Source: Streptomyces sp. RFCAC02
Lineage (GTDB): Bacteria; Actinomycetota; Actinomycetes; Streptomycetales; Streptomycetaceae
Assembly: GCF_004193175.1 (NCBI RefSeq)
Contig: NZ_SAUH01000001.1
Coordinates: forward strand, 3,805,001-3,869,000
DNA length: 64,000 nucleotides
Direction: 5' to 3'
The number at the start of each line of letters is the position of its first letter. Position 1 is the stretch's first letter. Both the position numbers and the translations under genes were made by a program. This document shows positions 9,029-17,440 of this stretch, one piece after another. Under the pieces are notes generated by a model. The model was not told the DNA's origin, did not search any database, and saw nothing but the letters and a program-made list of their open reading frames with translations.

Positions 9029-9625
9029 TCACGGGCGGTGGCCGATGCTGCCGGTGCCCTCCGGGCTGGCGCGGTTCGCGGTGGAGCAGGCGTACGTCTT
9101 CGGCCGGGTCGGCCCCTTGCCGGGCGGGCCGCCGAGCAGGATCGTCCAGCCGTCGCCCAGCGACTCGTTGGCCGAGAACGTGCACACGATCTGCACCAGC
9201 GCGGACGCCGGGAGGTCAGCGGGGTGCTCGCTCAGCCGCAGGGTGCCCGCCGGGTCGGTCGGGACCGGACCGGACACCGTCAGGTCGACGGGCACGTCGC
9301 TGCGGAACCCGGCGTCGCGTTCCGGCTCGTCCGGTTCGTGCTGGAGTTCGGCGAGCAGGATGCTCGCGATGTGCGCGCCGTCCTCGGCCGCGGGCTGCGG
9401 CAGGGTGAGGTCGCGCAGGACGGGATTCACGTGGGAGCCGCACACGAGGTACACCTCCGACTCGTCGCCGCCGTCCGACGCGGGCGCGTCGCACGTGGCA
9501 CGCGACGGGGCGGGTCCCGCGTCGACGGGGACGTCGGTCGGCTGTATGCCGCAGGCCGTCGCCGCGGCGACGAGGACGGTGGCCCCGGCGGTCAGGACGC
9601 GCCGGGCGGTACGGGGGCGGGTCAC
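9029..9625 (-). CDS. Lipoprotein of the afsQ operon
   Basis: The 198-residue product begins at a GTG that overlaps the afsQ2 stop by 4 bases (GTGA), so it is translationally coupled and in the afsQ1-afsQ2 operon. A lipoprotein signal is clear: RRVLTAGATVLVAAATAC, with the lipidated cysteine at C25. The outer part has acidic stretches and a C-terminal domain with LVQIVCTFSANESL and KTYACSTANR, each with a cysteine that could pair. In Streptomyces a lipoprotein gene in this position (SCO4905 type) follows afsQ2. A role as a sensor-associated modulator, similar to CseA in the sigE system, is inference. Confidence 0.8.
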   Translation of the reverse strand: MTRPRTARRVLTAGATVLVAAATACGIQPTDVPVDAGPAPSRATCDAPASDGGDESEVYLVCGSHVNPVLRDLTLPQPAAEDGAHIASILLAELQHEPDEPERDAGFRSDVPVDLTVSGPVPTDPAGTLRLSEHPADLPASALVQIVCTFSANESLGDGWTILLGGPPGKGPTRPKTYACSTANRASPEGTGSIGHRP

Positions 9626-11271
9626 CGGTCGTCGCTCCCGTCACCGGTCGCACGCGCCGCCGTGCCGGCTCCGGCGGGGCCGTCCGCGTCGTCGGGCGCC
9701 GTACGGCCGCGCGGGACCCGTACGTCCGGCAGCGCGGCGCCGTCGTCGTCCGGCTCCTCCCCGTCGATGTCCTCGGCCGGGAGGGGGCGCTTCGGCAGCC
9801 GGAGCGTGAAGACGGCGCCGCCCCCGGGGCCGTTCGCCGCCTCGATCTCGCCGCCGTGCAGGTGGGCGTTCTCCAGCGCGATGGACAGGCCGAGCCCGCT
9901 GCCGTCCGACCGCGGCCGCGACGCGCTCGCCTTGTAGAACCGGTCGAAGACGTGCGGCAGCACCTCCTCGGGGATGCCGGGACCCCGGTCGGCGACCCGT
10001 ACGGTCACTTCCTGCGCGCCCCGCGCGGACACCTCCTCCCGCACCGTCACCCGCACCGGGGACCCGCCGTGCTTCAGGGCGTTGCCGACGAGGTTGGCGA
10101 GGATGACGTCCAGGCGGCGCGGGTCGAGGCGGGCGATGATGCCGCGCGGCGCGTCCAGGTCGATCGCGTCCAGCCAGGCACGGGCGTCGACGCACGCGGT
10201 GACCTGGTCGGCCATGTCCACGTCGTCCAGGACCATGCGGGCGGTGCCGGCGTCGAAGCGGGTGACCTCCATCAGGTTCTCCACGAGGTCGTTGAGGCGG
10301 CGCGTCTCGCTGACGACGAGCTGCACGGCGGGCGCGATCATCGGGTCCAGGGTGTCGATCTCCTCCTCAAGCACCTCCGTCATGGCCGTGATCGCCGTCA
10401 TCGGGGTGCGCAGCTCGTGCGACATGTCCGCGACGAACCGGCGGCTGGCCGACTCCCGGTCGCTCAGCTCGGCGACCCGCGTCTCCAGCGAGGCCGCGGC
10501 GTCGTTGAACGTGCGGGTGAGCTGCGCCAGCTCGTCCGCGCCGCGCACCTCGAGACGCGTGTCGAGCCGGCCCTCGCCGAGCCGCTGCGCCGCGTCGCTG
10601 AGCCGCTGCACGGGCCGCAGCACCGTACGGGCCGCCGCCTGCGCGAGCAGCACGGACCCGATGACGGCGAGCGCCGTCGCGACGCCGAGGGACCAGGCGA
10701 GGGACGTCAGGTCGTCGTTCTCGGAGCCCAGGGAGGTGAGCATGTAGCCGGTCGGGCCGTCGTCCAGGACACGCGTGCCGCCGATGAGGTACGGCTCGCC
10801 GCCGACCGAGACGCGCTGCCAGTACATGTGGAACGGCGCGCCCTCGTCCTTCTCGTCGCCGCGCCGCTGGCCCACCGCCTCGCGCAGGCTCTGCGGGATC
10901 ATCGGCTCGCCGAACGCCGCCGGGTCGGACTCGGCGGCGCAGGCCGGCTCGCCCGCGCGGTCGTCGAGGAGGACGACGTCGAACTCCAGCGTGTTGTTCG
11001 CGACGGCGGCGGCCATGCCGCGCAGGTCGTCGCAGGTCGGGTCGTCGGGGAGGGCGCCGGCGTTGTCGGCGAGCGACTTGCGGAACTCGCCGAGCGCCGC
11101 GTTCTGCGCGCGCGTGACGACGGCGTCGCGGTTCAGCCAGTAGGCGATGCCGGAAACGGAGACGGCCGCGACCAGCGCGACCAGCGCGAACACCGTCACC
11201 AGCCGCAGCCGCAGGCTGGTGAGCCGCAGCAGTGTGCGCAGCCGTCCCCTGACACCGCCCTCGGCCGTCAC
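9622..11271 (-). CDS. afsQ2: Sensor histidine kinase AfsQ2
   Basis: The 549-residue kinase has a first membrane span near residues 23-45 (RLVTVFALVALVAAVSVSGI), an extracellular sensor region of about 150 residues, a second span (SLGVATALAVIGSVLLAQ), then HAMP, a HisKA dimer domain with the phospho-acceptor at H285 in DMSHELRTPMTAI, and the ATPase boxes (NLVGNALKHGG, ADRGPGIPEE, GSGLGLSIALE). It starts at a GTG overlapping the afsQ1 stop, so it is coupled to its response regulator. Identification as AfsQ2 rests mainly on the adjacent, near-identical AfsQ1 and on gene order. In Streptomyces this system responds to nitrogen status and antibiotic production. The C-terminal tail after the kinase is acidic and about 50 residues long. 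Confidence 0.92.
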   Translation of the reverse strand: MTAEGGVRGRLRTLLRLTSLRLRLVTVFALVALVAAVSVSGIAYWLNRDAVVTRAQNAALGEFRKSLADNAGALPDDPTCDDLRGMAAAVANNTLEFDVVLLDDRAGEPACAAESDPAAFGEPMIPQSLREAVGQRRGDEKDEGAPFHMYWQRVSVGGEPYLIGGTRVLDDGPTGYMLTSLGSENDDLTSLAWSLGVATALAVIGSVLLAQAAARTVLRPVQRLSDAAQRLGEGRLDTRLEVRGADELAQLTRTFNDAAASLETRVAELSDRESASRRFVADMSHELRTPMTAITAMTEVLEEEIDTLDPMIAPAVQLVVSETRRLNDLVENLMEVTRFDAGTARMVLDDVDMADQVTACVDARAWLDAIDLDAPRGIIARLDPRRLDVILANLVGNALKHGGSPVRVTVREEVSARGAQEVTVRVADRGPGIPEEVLPHVFDRFYKASASRPRSDGSGLGLSIALENAHLHGGEIEAANGPGGGAVFTLRLPKRPLPAEDIDGEEPDDDGAALPDVRVPRGRTAPDDADGPAGAGTAARATGDGSDDR

Positions 11272-11945
11272 GAAGGCGGATCCAGCCGGTAGCCCACACC
11301 CCGGACGGTGCGGATGAGCTTCGGGGAGGACGGCACGTCCTCGACCTTGGCGCGCAGCCGCTGCACGCACGCGTCGACGAGCCGGGAGTCGCCCAGGTAG
11401 TCGTGCTCCCAGACGAGCCGCAGCAACTGCTGACGGGACAGGGCCTGGCCGGGACGGCGGCTCAGCTCCAGGAGGAGCCGCAGCTCGGTCGGGGTGAGCT
11501 GGAGGTCGGCGCCGTTCTTCGTGACGGTCATCGCGGCACGGTCGATGACGATGGCCCCGAACGTCGCCGAGTCGTTCGACTCCCGCTCGCCGCGCCGCAT
11601 CACCGCGCGGATGCGGGCGTCGAGGACGCGGCCCTGCACCGGCTTCACCACGTAGTCGTCCGCGCCGGACTCCAGGCCGACGACCACGTCGATGTCGTCG
11701 CTGCGGGCGGTGAGGAGGATGATCGGCAACTGGTCGGTCCGCCGGATCCGCCGGCACACCTCGAAACCGTCGATCCCGGGCAGCATCACGTCGAGCACGA
11801 TGAGGTCGGGGCGCTGCTCCCGCAGAACCTTGAGGCCGTCCTCGCCGGACGGGGCGGTCATCACCCGGTGCCCCTGGCGAGTCAGGCTCATCTCCAGGGC
11901 CGTCCGAACCGCCTCGTCGTCCTCGATCAGCAACAGGAAAGCCAC
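11268..11945 (-). CDS. afsQ1: Response regulator AfsQ1
   Basis: The 225-residue OmpR-type regulator has a receiver domain (LLLIEDDEAVRTALE, phospho-acceptor D52 in LIVLDVMLPGIDG, K in DDYVVKPVQG) and a winged-helix DNA-binding domain ending in LIRTVRGVGYRLDPP. I recognise it as AfsQ1 from near-identity over most of its length to the streptomycete protein. The GTG at 11945 gives the same length as the S. coelicolor protein and puts the acceptor at residue 52. An ATG three codons upstream (11954) is the alternative, and neither has a clear ribosome binding site. It is divergent from sigQ, and a matching AfsQ1 site lies between them. Confidence 0.95.
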   Translation of the reverse strand: MAFLLLIEDDEAVRTALEMSLTRQGHRVMTAPSGEDGLKVLREQRPDLIVLDVMLPGIDGFEVCRRIRRTDQLPIILLTARSDDIDVVVGLESGADDYVVKPVQGRVLDARIRAVMRRGERESNDSATFGAIVIDRAAMTVTKNGADLQLTPTELRLLLELSRRPGQALSRQQLLRLVWEHDYLGDSRLVDACVQRLRAKVEDVPSSPKLIRTVRGVGYRLDPPS

Positions 11946-12039
11946 GCCGGTCATTGTGGCGCATACGTGCCCGGAATCTCGACCGTCGTTCGCGGAGCGG
12001 GATCGGCGCATCCCCGGCGTGCGGGGGCGGCCCCGCCCT

Positions 12040-12055
12040 GTGACACCGCTGTGAC
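12040..12055. promoter_or_regulatory. AfsQ1-type binding site
   Basis: GTGAC-ACCGCT-GTGAC fits the published AfsQ1 consensus GTnAC-n6-GTnAC exactly. It lies 85-95 bases from both afsQ1 and sigQ, in their shared promoter region, as expected for AfsQ1 activation of sigQ. Confidence 0.8.
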
Positions 12056-12140
12056 AGTTGGGGGACCCCGTCATGAAACTGGCCCGGCAGTGTAGTGGCC
12101 AGCAAGAAGCGGACGAGAACAGGCAGGGGGAGGAACGGGG

Positions 12141-12875
12141 ATGAGCGCAACGGTTCGTCATACCGACTCGGTGGCGAGTGGGACGCGCGCTTCCGCGGGG
12201 CCGGTTCCCGTCCGGCGGGGGGAGAGGTCCGGGGCCGCGCACCGGCTGGGGGGCCGGCGCGGCACCGGACAGCAGCGCCCGACGCACTTGGCGGCGGTGG
12301 GCGCGGCACGGGAGGGCGGTCGCTGTGCGGGGAACGCGCGGTGCGACGGGGGCACGGAGGCGGAGTTCACCGCCTACGTGCGCGAACGCCGCGCGTCCCT
12401 GTACGCGACGGCCTACCACCTGACGGGCGACCGGTACGAGGCGGAGGACCTGCTGCAGAGCGCGCTGCTGTCCACGTACCGTGCGTGGGACCGCATCACG
12501 GACAAGGCCGCCGTCGGCGGCTACCTGCGCCGCACGATGACCAACCTGCACATCAGCGCGTGGCGGCGCCGCAAGCTGAACGAGTACCCGACCGAGGAGC
12601 TGCCCGAGGCGCCCGGCGAGCAGGACACGATGCGCGGCACCGAGCTGCGCGCCGTCCTGTGGCAGGCCCTCGCGCGCCTGCCCGAGCAGCAGCGCACGAT
12701 GCTCGTGCTCCGCTACTACGAGGGCCGGACCGACCCGGAGATCGCCGACACGCTCAACATCAGCGTCGGCACGGTGAAGAGCAGCATATGGCGCACGCTG
12801 CGGCGGCTGCGCGACGACCAGGCGCTCAGCTACGGCCGGGACCAGGAGGAGTCCTTCGGCGAGCTGGTCGCCTGA
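12141..12875 (+). CDS. sigQ: ECF-type RNA polymerase sigma factor SigQ
   Basis: The 244-residue protein has a poorly conserved basic N-terminal extension of about 70 residues. Sigma region 2 follows (FTAYVRERRASLYATAYHL, then DRYEAEDLLQSALLSTYRAW), and then region 4 (LARLPEQQRTMLVLRYYEG, EIADTLNISVGTVKSSIWRT). The family is the SigE/SigL-like ECF group without a separate C-terminal domain. Its divergent position next to afsQ1, plus the intervening AfsQ1 site, identifies it as SigQ, which in S. coelicolor counteracts AfsQ1-driven antibiotic activation. The start follows GGAACGGGG. The true start could be internal, since the extension is very Gly/Arg-rich. Confidence 0.88.
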   Translation: MSATVRHTDSVASGTRASAGPVPVRRGERSGAAHRLGGRRGTGQQRPTHLAAVGAAREGGRCAGNARCDGGTEAEFTAYVRERRASLYATAYHLTGDRYEAEDLLQSALLSTYRAWDRITDKAAVGGYLRRTMTNLHISAWRRRKLNEYPTEELPEAPGEQDTMRGTELRAVLWQALARLPEQQRTMLVLRYYEGRTDPEIADTLNISVGTVKSSIWRTLRRLRDDQALSYGRDQEESFGELVA

Positions 12876-13178
12876 CCGGACCGGGGGGACACGAGCGGGC
12901 GGGGGCCCGAGGGGAACACGGGGACCGGCGGGGGCCGGAAAGAACGGGGGAACGGGGGAACGGGGGAGGAAACGCGGGGCGCGGGTCGGCCGGGGGGTCC
13001 ACCCGCGCCCCGCGCCGCCGTGCGCAGGGGGGCGCGGGGGACCTCGCGCGGGCGTGCGCGGTGGTGCGCGATCTTCTCGGCACCGGCCACGGCCCGCATG
13101 TCCTCGGCCCCGCCCGGGGAGCAGGACGTCCGGCCGGGAGCCGCACGCCTGCACCGGCTCGCGGTTTCCGCCCGACGG
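12876..13178. other. Very GC-rich spacer between convergent genes
   Basis: This 303-base stretch lies between the ends of sigQ and the nucleoside deaminase. It has G-runs around 12880-12980 and no frame with convincing codon bias. It may act in termination, but no clear hairpin with a tail was picked out. Confidence 0.4.
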
Positions 13179-13658
13179 TCAGTCGCCCGTGCGGAAGCGG
13201 CGGTGCAGTGCGTGGATCTCGTCGGCCAGTCCGGGGGCGGGGCCGTCCACCCGCGCGCCCGGTACGACGGCCGTGATCGGCAGGGTGCTCACCGGTGGCG
13301 CGGGGACGCCGAGCGCCGCGAGCCAGGTCCCGAGCTGCTCCGACGAACTCGCGTACACGATCCGTCCGAGCCCCACCCAGCCGTGCGCCGCCGCGCACAT
13401 CGGGCAGTGCTCGCCCGACGTGTAGACGGTGGCCGCGGCCCGTTCCCCCGGCGAGAGGTGGGCGGCCGACCACCGCGCGATGGCGAACTCCGGGTGGCGC
13501 GTGCTGTCGCCGCCCGCCACGTGGTTGTGGTCCTCGAAGCGCACCGCGCCCGAGGCGTCGACGAGGAGGGAGCCGAAGGGCTCGTCACCCGCGTCCACGG
13601 CGGTGCGCGCCAGCTCGACGCAGCGGCGCAGGTGGCGGAGGTCCGTCCCGTCCAGCAT
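13179..13658 (-). CDS. Nucleoside/nucleobase deaminase (CDA superfamily)
   Basis: The 159-residue protein has the cytidine-deaminase fold zinc motif: H55-P56-E57 (HPE instead of the usual HAE) and TSGEHCPMCAAA with zinc cysteines C85 and C88. It is closest in pattern to guanine-deaminase and tRNA-adenosine-deaminase-like enzymes (EPFGSLLVD near the N-terminus, GRIVYASSSEQL after the zinc site). It should remove an amino group from a purine or pyrimidine base or nucleoside. It ends six bases from the short ALDH-family gene and runs in the same direction, so it is probably the last gene of the deoC operon. The exact substrate is not clear. Confidence 0.85.
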   Translation of the reverse strand: MLDGTDLRHLRRCVELARTAVDAGDEPFGSLLVDASGAVRFEDHNHVAGGDSTRHPEFAIARWSAAHLSPGERAAATVYTSGEHCPMCAAAHGWVGLGRIVYASSSEQLGTWLAALGVPAPPVSTLPITAVVPGARVDGPAPGLADEIHALHRRFRTGD

Positions 13659-13664
13659 CGTCGA

Positions 13665-14552
13665 TCACACTCCCATCGGGTGCCACACCGTCTTGGTCTC
13701 CAGCCACGCCAGGATGCGCCCGGTGCCGGGGTCGGCCGTCCAGTCCTCGCCTGCGCGGGGCCTGCGCACGCGCTTCAGCGTTCCCGCGGCTGCGGCCTCC
13801 AGATCGGCGGCGAGCGACGGGTCGCCGGCCGTGCCGGTCAGGTCGAGCGCGTCGACGTCGCCGTGCGAGGCGAGCGGCGGGCCGAGTTCGGCGCGGCGGC
13901 CGGAGAGCAGGTTCACGACACCGCCGGGCAGGTCCGAGGTGGCCAGGACCTCCGCGAGGGACAGCGCCGGGAGCGGCGCCCCCTCCGAGGTGACGACGAC
14001 CGCCGTGCAGCCGGTGGCCAGGACGGGCGCGAGCACCGACACCAGGCCGAGGAGCGACGACTCCTCCGGTGCCAGGGCGGCGACCACGCCCGTCGGCTCC
14101 GGCGTGGAGAGGTTGAAGTACGGGCCGGCCACCGGGTTCGCCGCGCCGGCGACCTGCGCGACCTTGTCGGTCCAGCCGGCGTACCAGACCCAGCGGTCGA
14201 CGGCCGCGTCCACCGCGGCGCCGGCCGCCGCACCGTCCAGCCCCTCGGCCGCCGCGACTTCGGCGGCGAACTGCTCCCGCCGCCCCTCCAGCATCTCCGC
14301 GACGCGGTAGAGGATCTGGCCGCGGTTGTACGCCGTGGCGCGCGACCAGCCGCCGAACGCCTTCCGCGCCGCCACGACAGCGTCCCGCGCGTCCTTGCGG
14401 GAGGCCAGCGGGGCGTGGGCGAGCCGGCGGCCCGAAACGTCGGACACTTCGTACACCCGTCCGCTCTCGGAGCGGGGGAACGCGCCCCCCACAAACAGCT
14501 TGTACGTCTTCAGCACGGGCAACCGCCGCTGCCCGGACGACGGTTCAGACAT
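13665..14552 (-). CDS. Truncated aldehyde dehydrogenase-family protein, probably non-catalytic
   Basis: The 295-residue protein matches the N-terminal half of aldehyde dehydrogenases: YKLFVGGAFPRSESG, AVVAARKAFGGWSRATAYNRG, and a degenerate Rossmann part (PTGVVAALAPEESSLLGLV, TGCTAVVVTSEG). It lacks the LELGGK glutamate motif and the GQxCxA catalytic cysteine, and it stops about 190 residues short. It cannot oxidise an aldehyde by the normal mechanism. Its start overlaps the end of the full-length enzyme by 8 bases, suggesting coupled translation and perhaps a heteromer. The same deoC-ALDH-short ALDH order occurs in other actinomycetes, so the short form is probably kept by selection rather than broken here. 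Confidence 0.82.
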   Translation of the reverse strand: MSEPSSGQRRLPVLKTYKLFVGGAFPRSESGRVYEVSDVSGRRLAHAPLASRKDARDAVVAARKAFGGWSRATAYNRGQILYRVAEMLEGRREQFAAEVAAAEGLDGAAAGAAVDAAVDRWVWYAGWTDKVAQVAGAANPVAGPYFNLSTPEPTGVVAALAPEESSLLGLVSVLAPVLATGCTAVVVTSEGAPLPALSLAEVLATSDLPGGVVNLLSGRRAELGPPLASHGDVDALDLTGTAGDPSLAADLEAAAAGTLKRVRRPRAGEDWTADPGTGRILAWLETKTVWHPMGV

Positions 14553-16005
14553 CGAGATACGCCTCCAGACCGTGCCGCCCGCCCTCGCGGCCGTAACCGG
14601 ACTCCCGGTAGCCGCCGAACGGGGACGTCGGGTCGAACTTGTTGAACGTGTTGGACCACACGACGCCCGCCCGCAGCCGGTTCGCCATCCACAGGATGCG
14701 CGAGCCCTTCTCCGTCCAGACGCCGGCGGACAGGCCGTACGGCGTGTTGTTGGCCTTCGCGACGGCCTCGTCGGGCGTGCGGAAGGTGAGGACCGACAGC
14801 ACGGGGCCGAAGATCTCCTCCCGCGCGATCCGGTGCGCCTGCGTCACGCCGGTGAACAGCGTCGGGGGGAACCACCAGCCGCGGTCCGGCAGGTCGCACG
14901 GCGGGGACCAGCGTTCCGCGCCCTCCGCCTCGCCGGCCGCCGTCAGCTCCTCGATCCGGTCGAGCTGGGCCGGTGAGTTGATGGCGCCGATGTCGGTGTT
15001 CTTGTCGAGCGGGTCCCCGACGCGGAGGGTCGCGACGCGCCGCTTCAGCGCGTCGAGCAGCTCGTCGGCGACCGACTCCTGCACGAGCAGCCGGGACCCG
15101 GCGCAGCACACGTGGCCCTGGTTGAAGAAGATGCCGTTCACGACGCCCTCGACGGCCTGGTCGATCGGCGCGTCGTCGAAGACGATGTTGGCGGCCTTGC
15201 CGCCGAGTTCGAGCGTGACGCGCTTGCGGGTGCCGGCGACCGTGCGGGCGATGGCGCGGCCGACCTCCGTCGAGCCGGTGAAGGCCACCTTGTCGACGCC
15301 GTCGTGCGCGACGAGGGCCGCGCCGGTGGCGCCGTCGCCCGTCACGATGTTGACGACGCCCCGGGGCAGTCCGGCCTGCGCGCAGATGTCGGCGAAGCGG
15401 AGCGCGGTGAGCGGCGTCGTCTCGGCCGGCTTGAGGACGACGGTGTTGCCGGTGGCGAGGGCGGGCGCGATCTTCCACGCGAGCATGAGGAGCGGGAAGT
15501 TCCACGGGATGACCTGCGCCGCGACACCGAGGGGGCGCGGGTCGTCGCCGAAGCCGGCGTGCCGGAGCTTGTCGGCCCAGCCGGCGTAGTAGAAGAAGTG
15601 CGCGGCGACCAGCGGGAGGTCCACGTCGCGCGACTCGCGGATGGGCTTGCCGTTGTCGAGGGACTCCAGTACGGCCAGCTCGCGGGCGCGCTCCTGCACG
15701 ATGCGGGCGATGCGGAACAGGTACTTGCCGCGCTCGGCGCCGGGCAGCGCCGACCACGCGGGGAACGCCGCGCGCGCCGCCGCCACCGCCGCGTCCACGT
15801 CGGCCTCGCCGGCCCACGCGACCTCGGACAGCTTCTCCTCGTCGGCGGGGGAGACGGTCGTGAGGACCCGGCCGTCGGCCGCCGGCCGGAACCCGCCGTC
15901 GACGAACAGGCCGTACGACGGCGCGATGTCCGCGAGGGCGCGGGACTCGGGCGCGGGGGTGTAGGCGAACGGGTCGCGGTCCGCTGCTTCTTGTGCTGCT
16001 GCCAT
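14545..16005 (-). CDS. Aldehyde dehydrogenase
   Basis: The 486-residue NAD(P)-dependent enzyme has all catalytic features: the WNFP oxyanion asparagine at about N169, the general base E266 in LELGGK, the catalytic C300 in FFNQGHVCCAG, and the C-terminal EIFGPVLSVL and PFGGYRESGYGREGG blocks. It lies 7 bases behind deoC. The likely job is oxidation of acetaldehyde released by deoxyribose-phosphate aldolase to acetate, letting deoxyribose carbon enter metabolism. The partner short ALDH overlaps its 3' end. The acetaldehyde role is inferred from the operon. Confidence 0.93.
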   Translation of the reverse strand: MAAAQEAADRDPFAYTPAPESRALADIAPSYGLFVDGGFRPAADGRVLTTVSPADEEKLSEVAWAGEADVDAAVAAARAAFPAWSALPGAERGKYLFRIARIVQERARELAVLESLDNGKPIRESRDVDLPLVAAHFFYYAGWADKLRHAGFGDDPRPLGVAAQVIPWNFPLLMLAWKIAPALATGNTVVLKPAETTPLTALRFADICAQAGLPRGVVNIVTGDGATGAALVAHDGVDKVAFTGSTEVGRAIARTVAGTRKRVTLELGGKAANIVFDDAPIDQAVEGVVNGIFFNQGHVCCAGSRLLVQESVADELLDALKRRVATLRVGDPLDKNTDIGAINSPAQLDRIEELTAAGEAEGAERWSPPCDLPDRGWWFPPTLFTGVTQAHRIAREEIFGPVLSVLTFRTPDEAVAKANNTPYGLSAGVWTEKGSRILWMANRLRAGVVWSNTFNKFDPTSPFGGYRESGYGREGGRHGLEAYLDV

Positions 16006-16012
16006 GGTGCGT

Positions 16013-16957
16013 TCAGTCCACCGTCACGTAGTTCGGGCCGGAGTAGCTGCCGGTGCGGAGCTTCTGGCGCTGCATCAGCAGGTCGTTGAGGAGGCTGGAC
16101 GCGCCGATCCTGAAGCGGGCGGGGTCGAGCCAGTCGGGTCCCGCCGTCTCGTTGACCAGGACGAGGTACTTCACCGCGTCCTTGGCGGTACGGATGCCGC
16201 CGGCCGGCTTCACACCGATCTGCCGGCCGGTCGCGGCGCGGAAGTCGCGCACGGCCTCCAGCATGAGGAGCGTGTTCGCGGGCGTCGCGGCGACGGGGAC
16301 CTTGCCGGTGGACGTCTTGATGAAGTCGGCGCCGGCGAGCATGGCGAGCCAGGAGGCGCGGCGGATCGCGTCGTACGTGGCCAGCTCGCCGTTCTCCAGG
16401 ATCACCTTCAGGTGCGCCGTGCCGCACGCCTCGCGGACGGCCCCGATCTCCTCGTACACCTGGAGGTAGCGGCCGGCGAGGAACGCGCCCCGGTCGATCA
16501 CCATGTCGATCTCGTCCGCGCCGGCGGCGACGGCCGCGCGCGTGTCGGCGAGCTTCACCGGCAGCGCGGAGCGTCCCGACGGGAACGCCGTCGCGACCGA
16601 GGCGACCGCGATCCCGGTGCCGCGCAGGGCCTCGGCGGCCGTCGCGACCAGGTCGGAGTAGACGCAGATGGCGGCGACGCGGGGCGTGGCCCGGTCGGTG
16701 GGGTCGGGCGCGGCGCCCTTCGCGCACAGGGCGCGGACCTTCCCCGGCGTGTCCGCGCCCTCCAGGGTCGTCAGGTCGATCATGGAGATCGCGAGGTCGA
16801 TCGCGTACGCCTTCGCGGTGGTCTTGATCGACCGGGTCCCGAGCGCGGCGGCCCGCGCTTCGAGACCGACGGCGTCCACGCCGGGCAGGCCGTGCAGGAA
16901 TCGGCGCAGGGCGGCGTCGGACGCGACGACGTCCGCCAGGCCGGTACTCGACAACAT
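16013..16957 (-). CDS. deoC: Deoxyribose-phosphate aldolase
   Basis: This 314-residue class I aldolase splits 2-deoxyribose 5-phosphate into glyceraldehyde 3-phosphate and acetaldehyde in deoxynucleoside breakdown. Visible family motifs are VASVATAFPSG, the DEIDMVIDRGAF strand, VILENGEL (DeoC proteins usually have KVILE), and the Schiff-base lysine segment DFIKTSTGK, followed by GVKPAGGIRT. It is longer than the E. coli enzyme, as is usual in actinobacteria. I start at the ATG at 16957; an upstream ATG at 16999 would place the 12-bp palindrome inside the coding region, which is unlikely. It is the first gene of the deoC-ALDH-ALDH-deaminase operon. Confidence 0.94.
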   Translation of the reverse strand: MLSSTGLADVVASDAALRRFLHGLPGVDAVGLEARAAALGTRSIKTTAKAYAIDLAISMIDLTTLEGADTPGKVRALCAKGAAPDPTDRATPRVAAICVYSDLVATAAEALRGTGIAVASVATAFPSGRSALPVKLADTRAAVAAGADEIDMVIDRGAFLAGRYLQVYEEIGAVREACGTAHLKVILENGELATYDAIRRASWLAMLAGADFIKTSTGKVPVAATPANTLLMLEAVRDFRAATGRQIGVKPAGGIRTAKDAVKYLVLVNETAGPDWLDPARFRIGASSLLNDLLMQRQKLRTGSYSGPNYVTVD

Positions 16958-16976
16958 GGTCACCACACCAGCATAT

Positions 16977-16988
16977 CTACGCGCGTAG
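16977..16988. promoter_or_regulatory. Perfect 12-bp palindrome upstream of deoC
   Basis: CTACGCGCGTAG, identical to the site before add, lies 19 bases before the deoC start. On the deoC strand it is followed by ATATGC. It is probably the operator of a nucleoside-responsive regulator encoded elsewhere. Confidence 0.65.
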
Positions 16989-17100
16989 TGGTGTGTCACG
17001 CCGTCGGCGGAACGCGCGACCCCCGGCGCGTGAGCGGCGCGCGGCCGTCGGGAACCCGTGCACCGGCCCCGTACACCGACCGGAGGGAGGCCGGAGAACC

Positions 17101-17343
17101 ATGGCTGGAGACAAGGGCAAGCGGCAGCTCCGCAAGGGGGACCGAGTCTGGTGGAGCAGCCACGGCAGCGAGGCGGTGGGCCGTGTCGAGCGGCAGTTCA
17201 CCGAGCCGACCGAGGCCGCCGGGCGCAAGGTCAAGGCATCACCCGACGAGCCGCAGTACCAGGTGCGCAGCGAGAAGTCCGGCGGACGCGCGGTCCACAA
17301 GCGCGGCGCGCTGCGTACGGAGGACGAGGAACGCGACCGGTGA
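17101..17343 (+). CDS. DUF2945-type small protein (hypervirulence-associated TUDOR-like domain)
   Basis: The 80-residue basic protein contains the DUF2945 pattern: LRKGDRVWWSSHGSEAVGRV near the start and then PQYQVRSEKSGGRAVHKRGAL. Members form small beta-barrel domains of unknown role. The start at 17101 has a GGAGGCCGGAGAA purine-rich ribosome binding site. It is a stand-alone gene between the deoC promoter and a membrane protein gene. The regions on either side (16989-17100 and 17344-17440) show no other gene. Confidence 0.85.
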   Translation: MAGDKGKRQLRKGDRVWWSSHGSEAVGRVERQFTEPTEAAGRKVKASPDEPQYQVRSEKSGGRAVHKRGALRTEDEERDR

Positions 17344-17440
17344 CCGGCCGCGGGCGCGCGGGCGGCGTGCGCCGGATTCCGCCGGCCCCGTGCGCACCGC
17401 CCGTCCCTCCCCTTCCGCGCCGTCCGGCAGAATCGGACGC

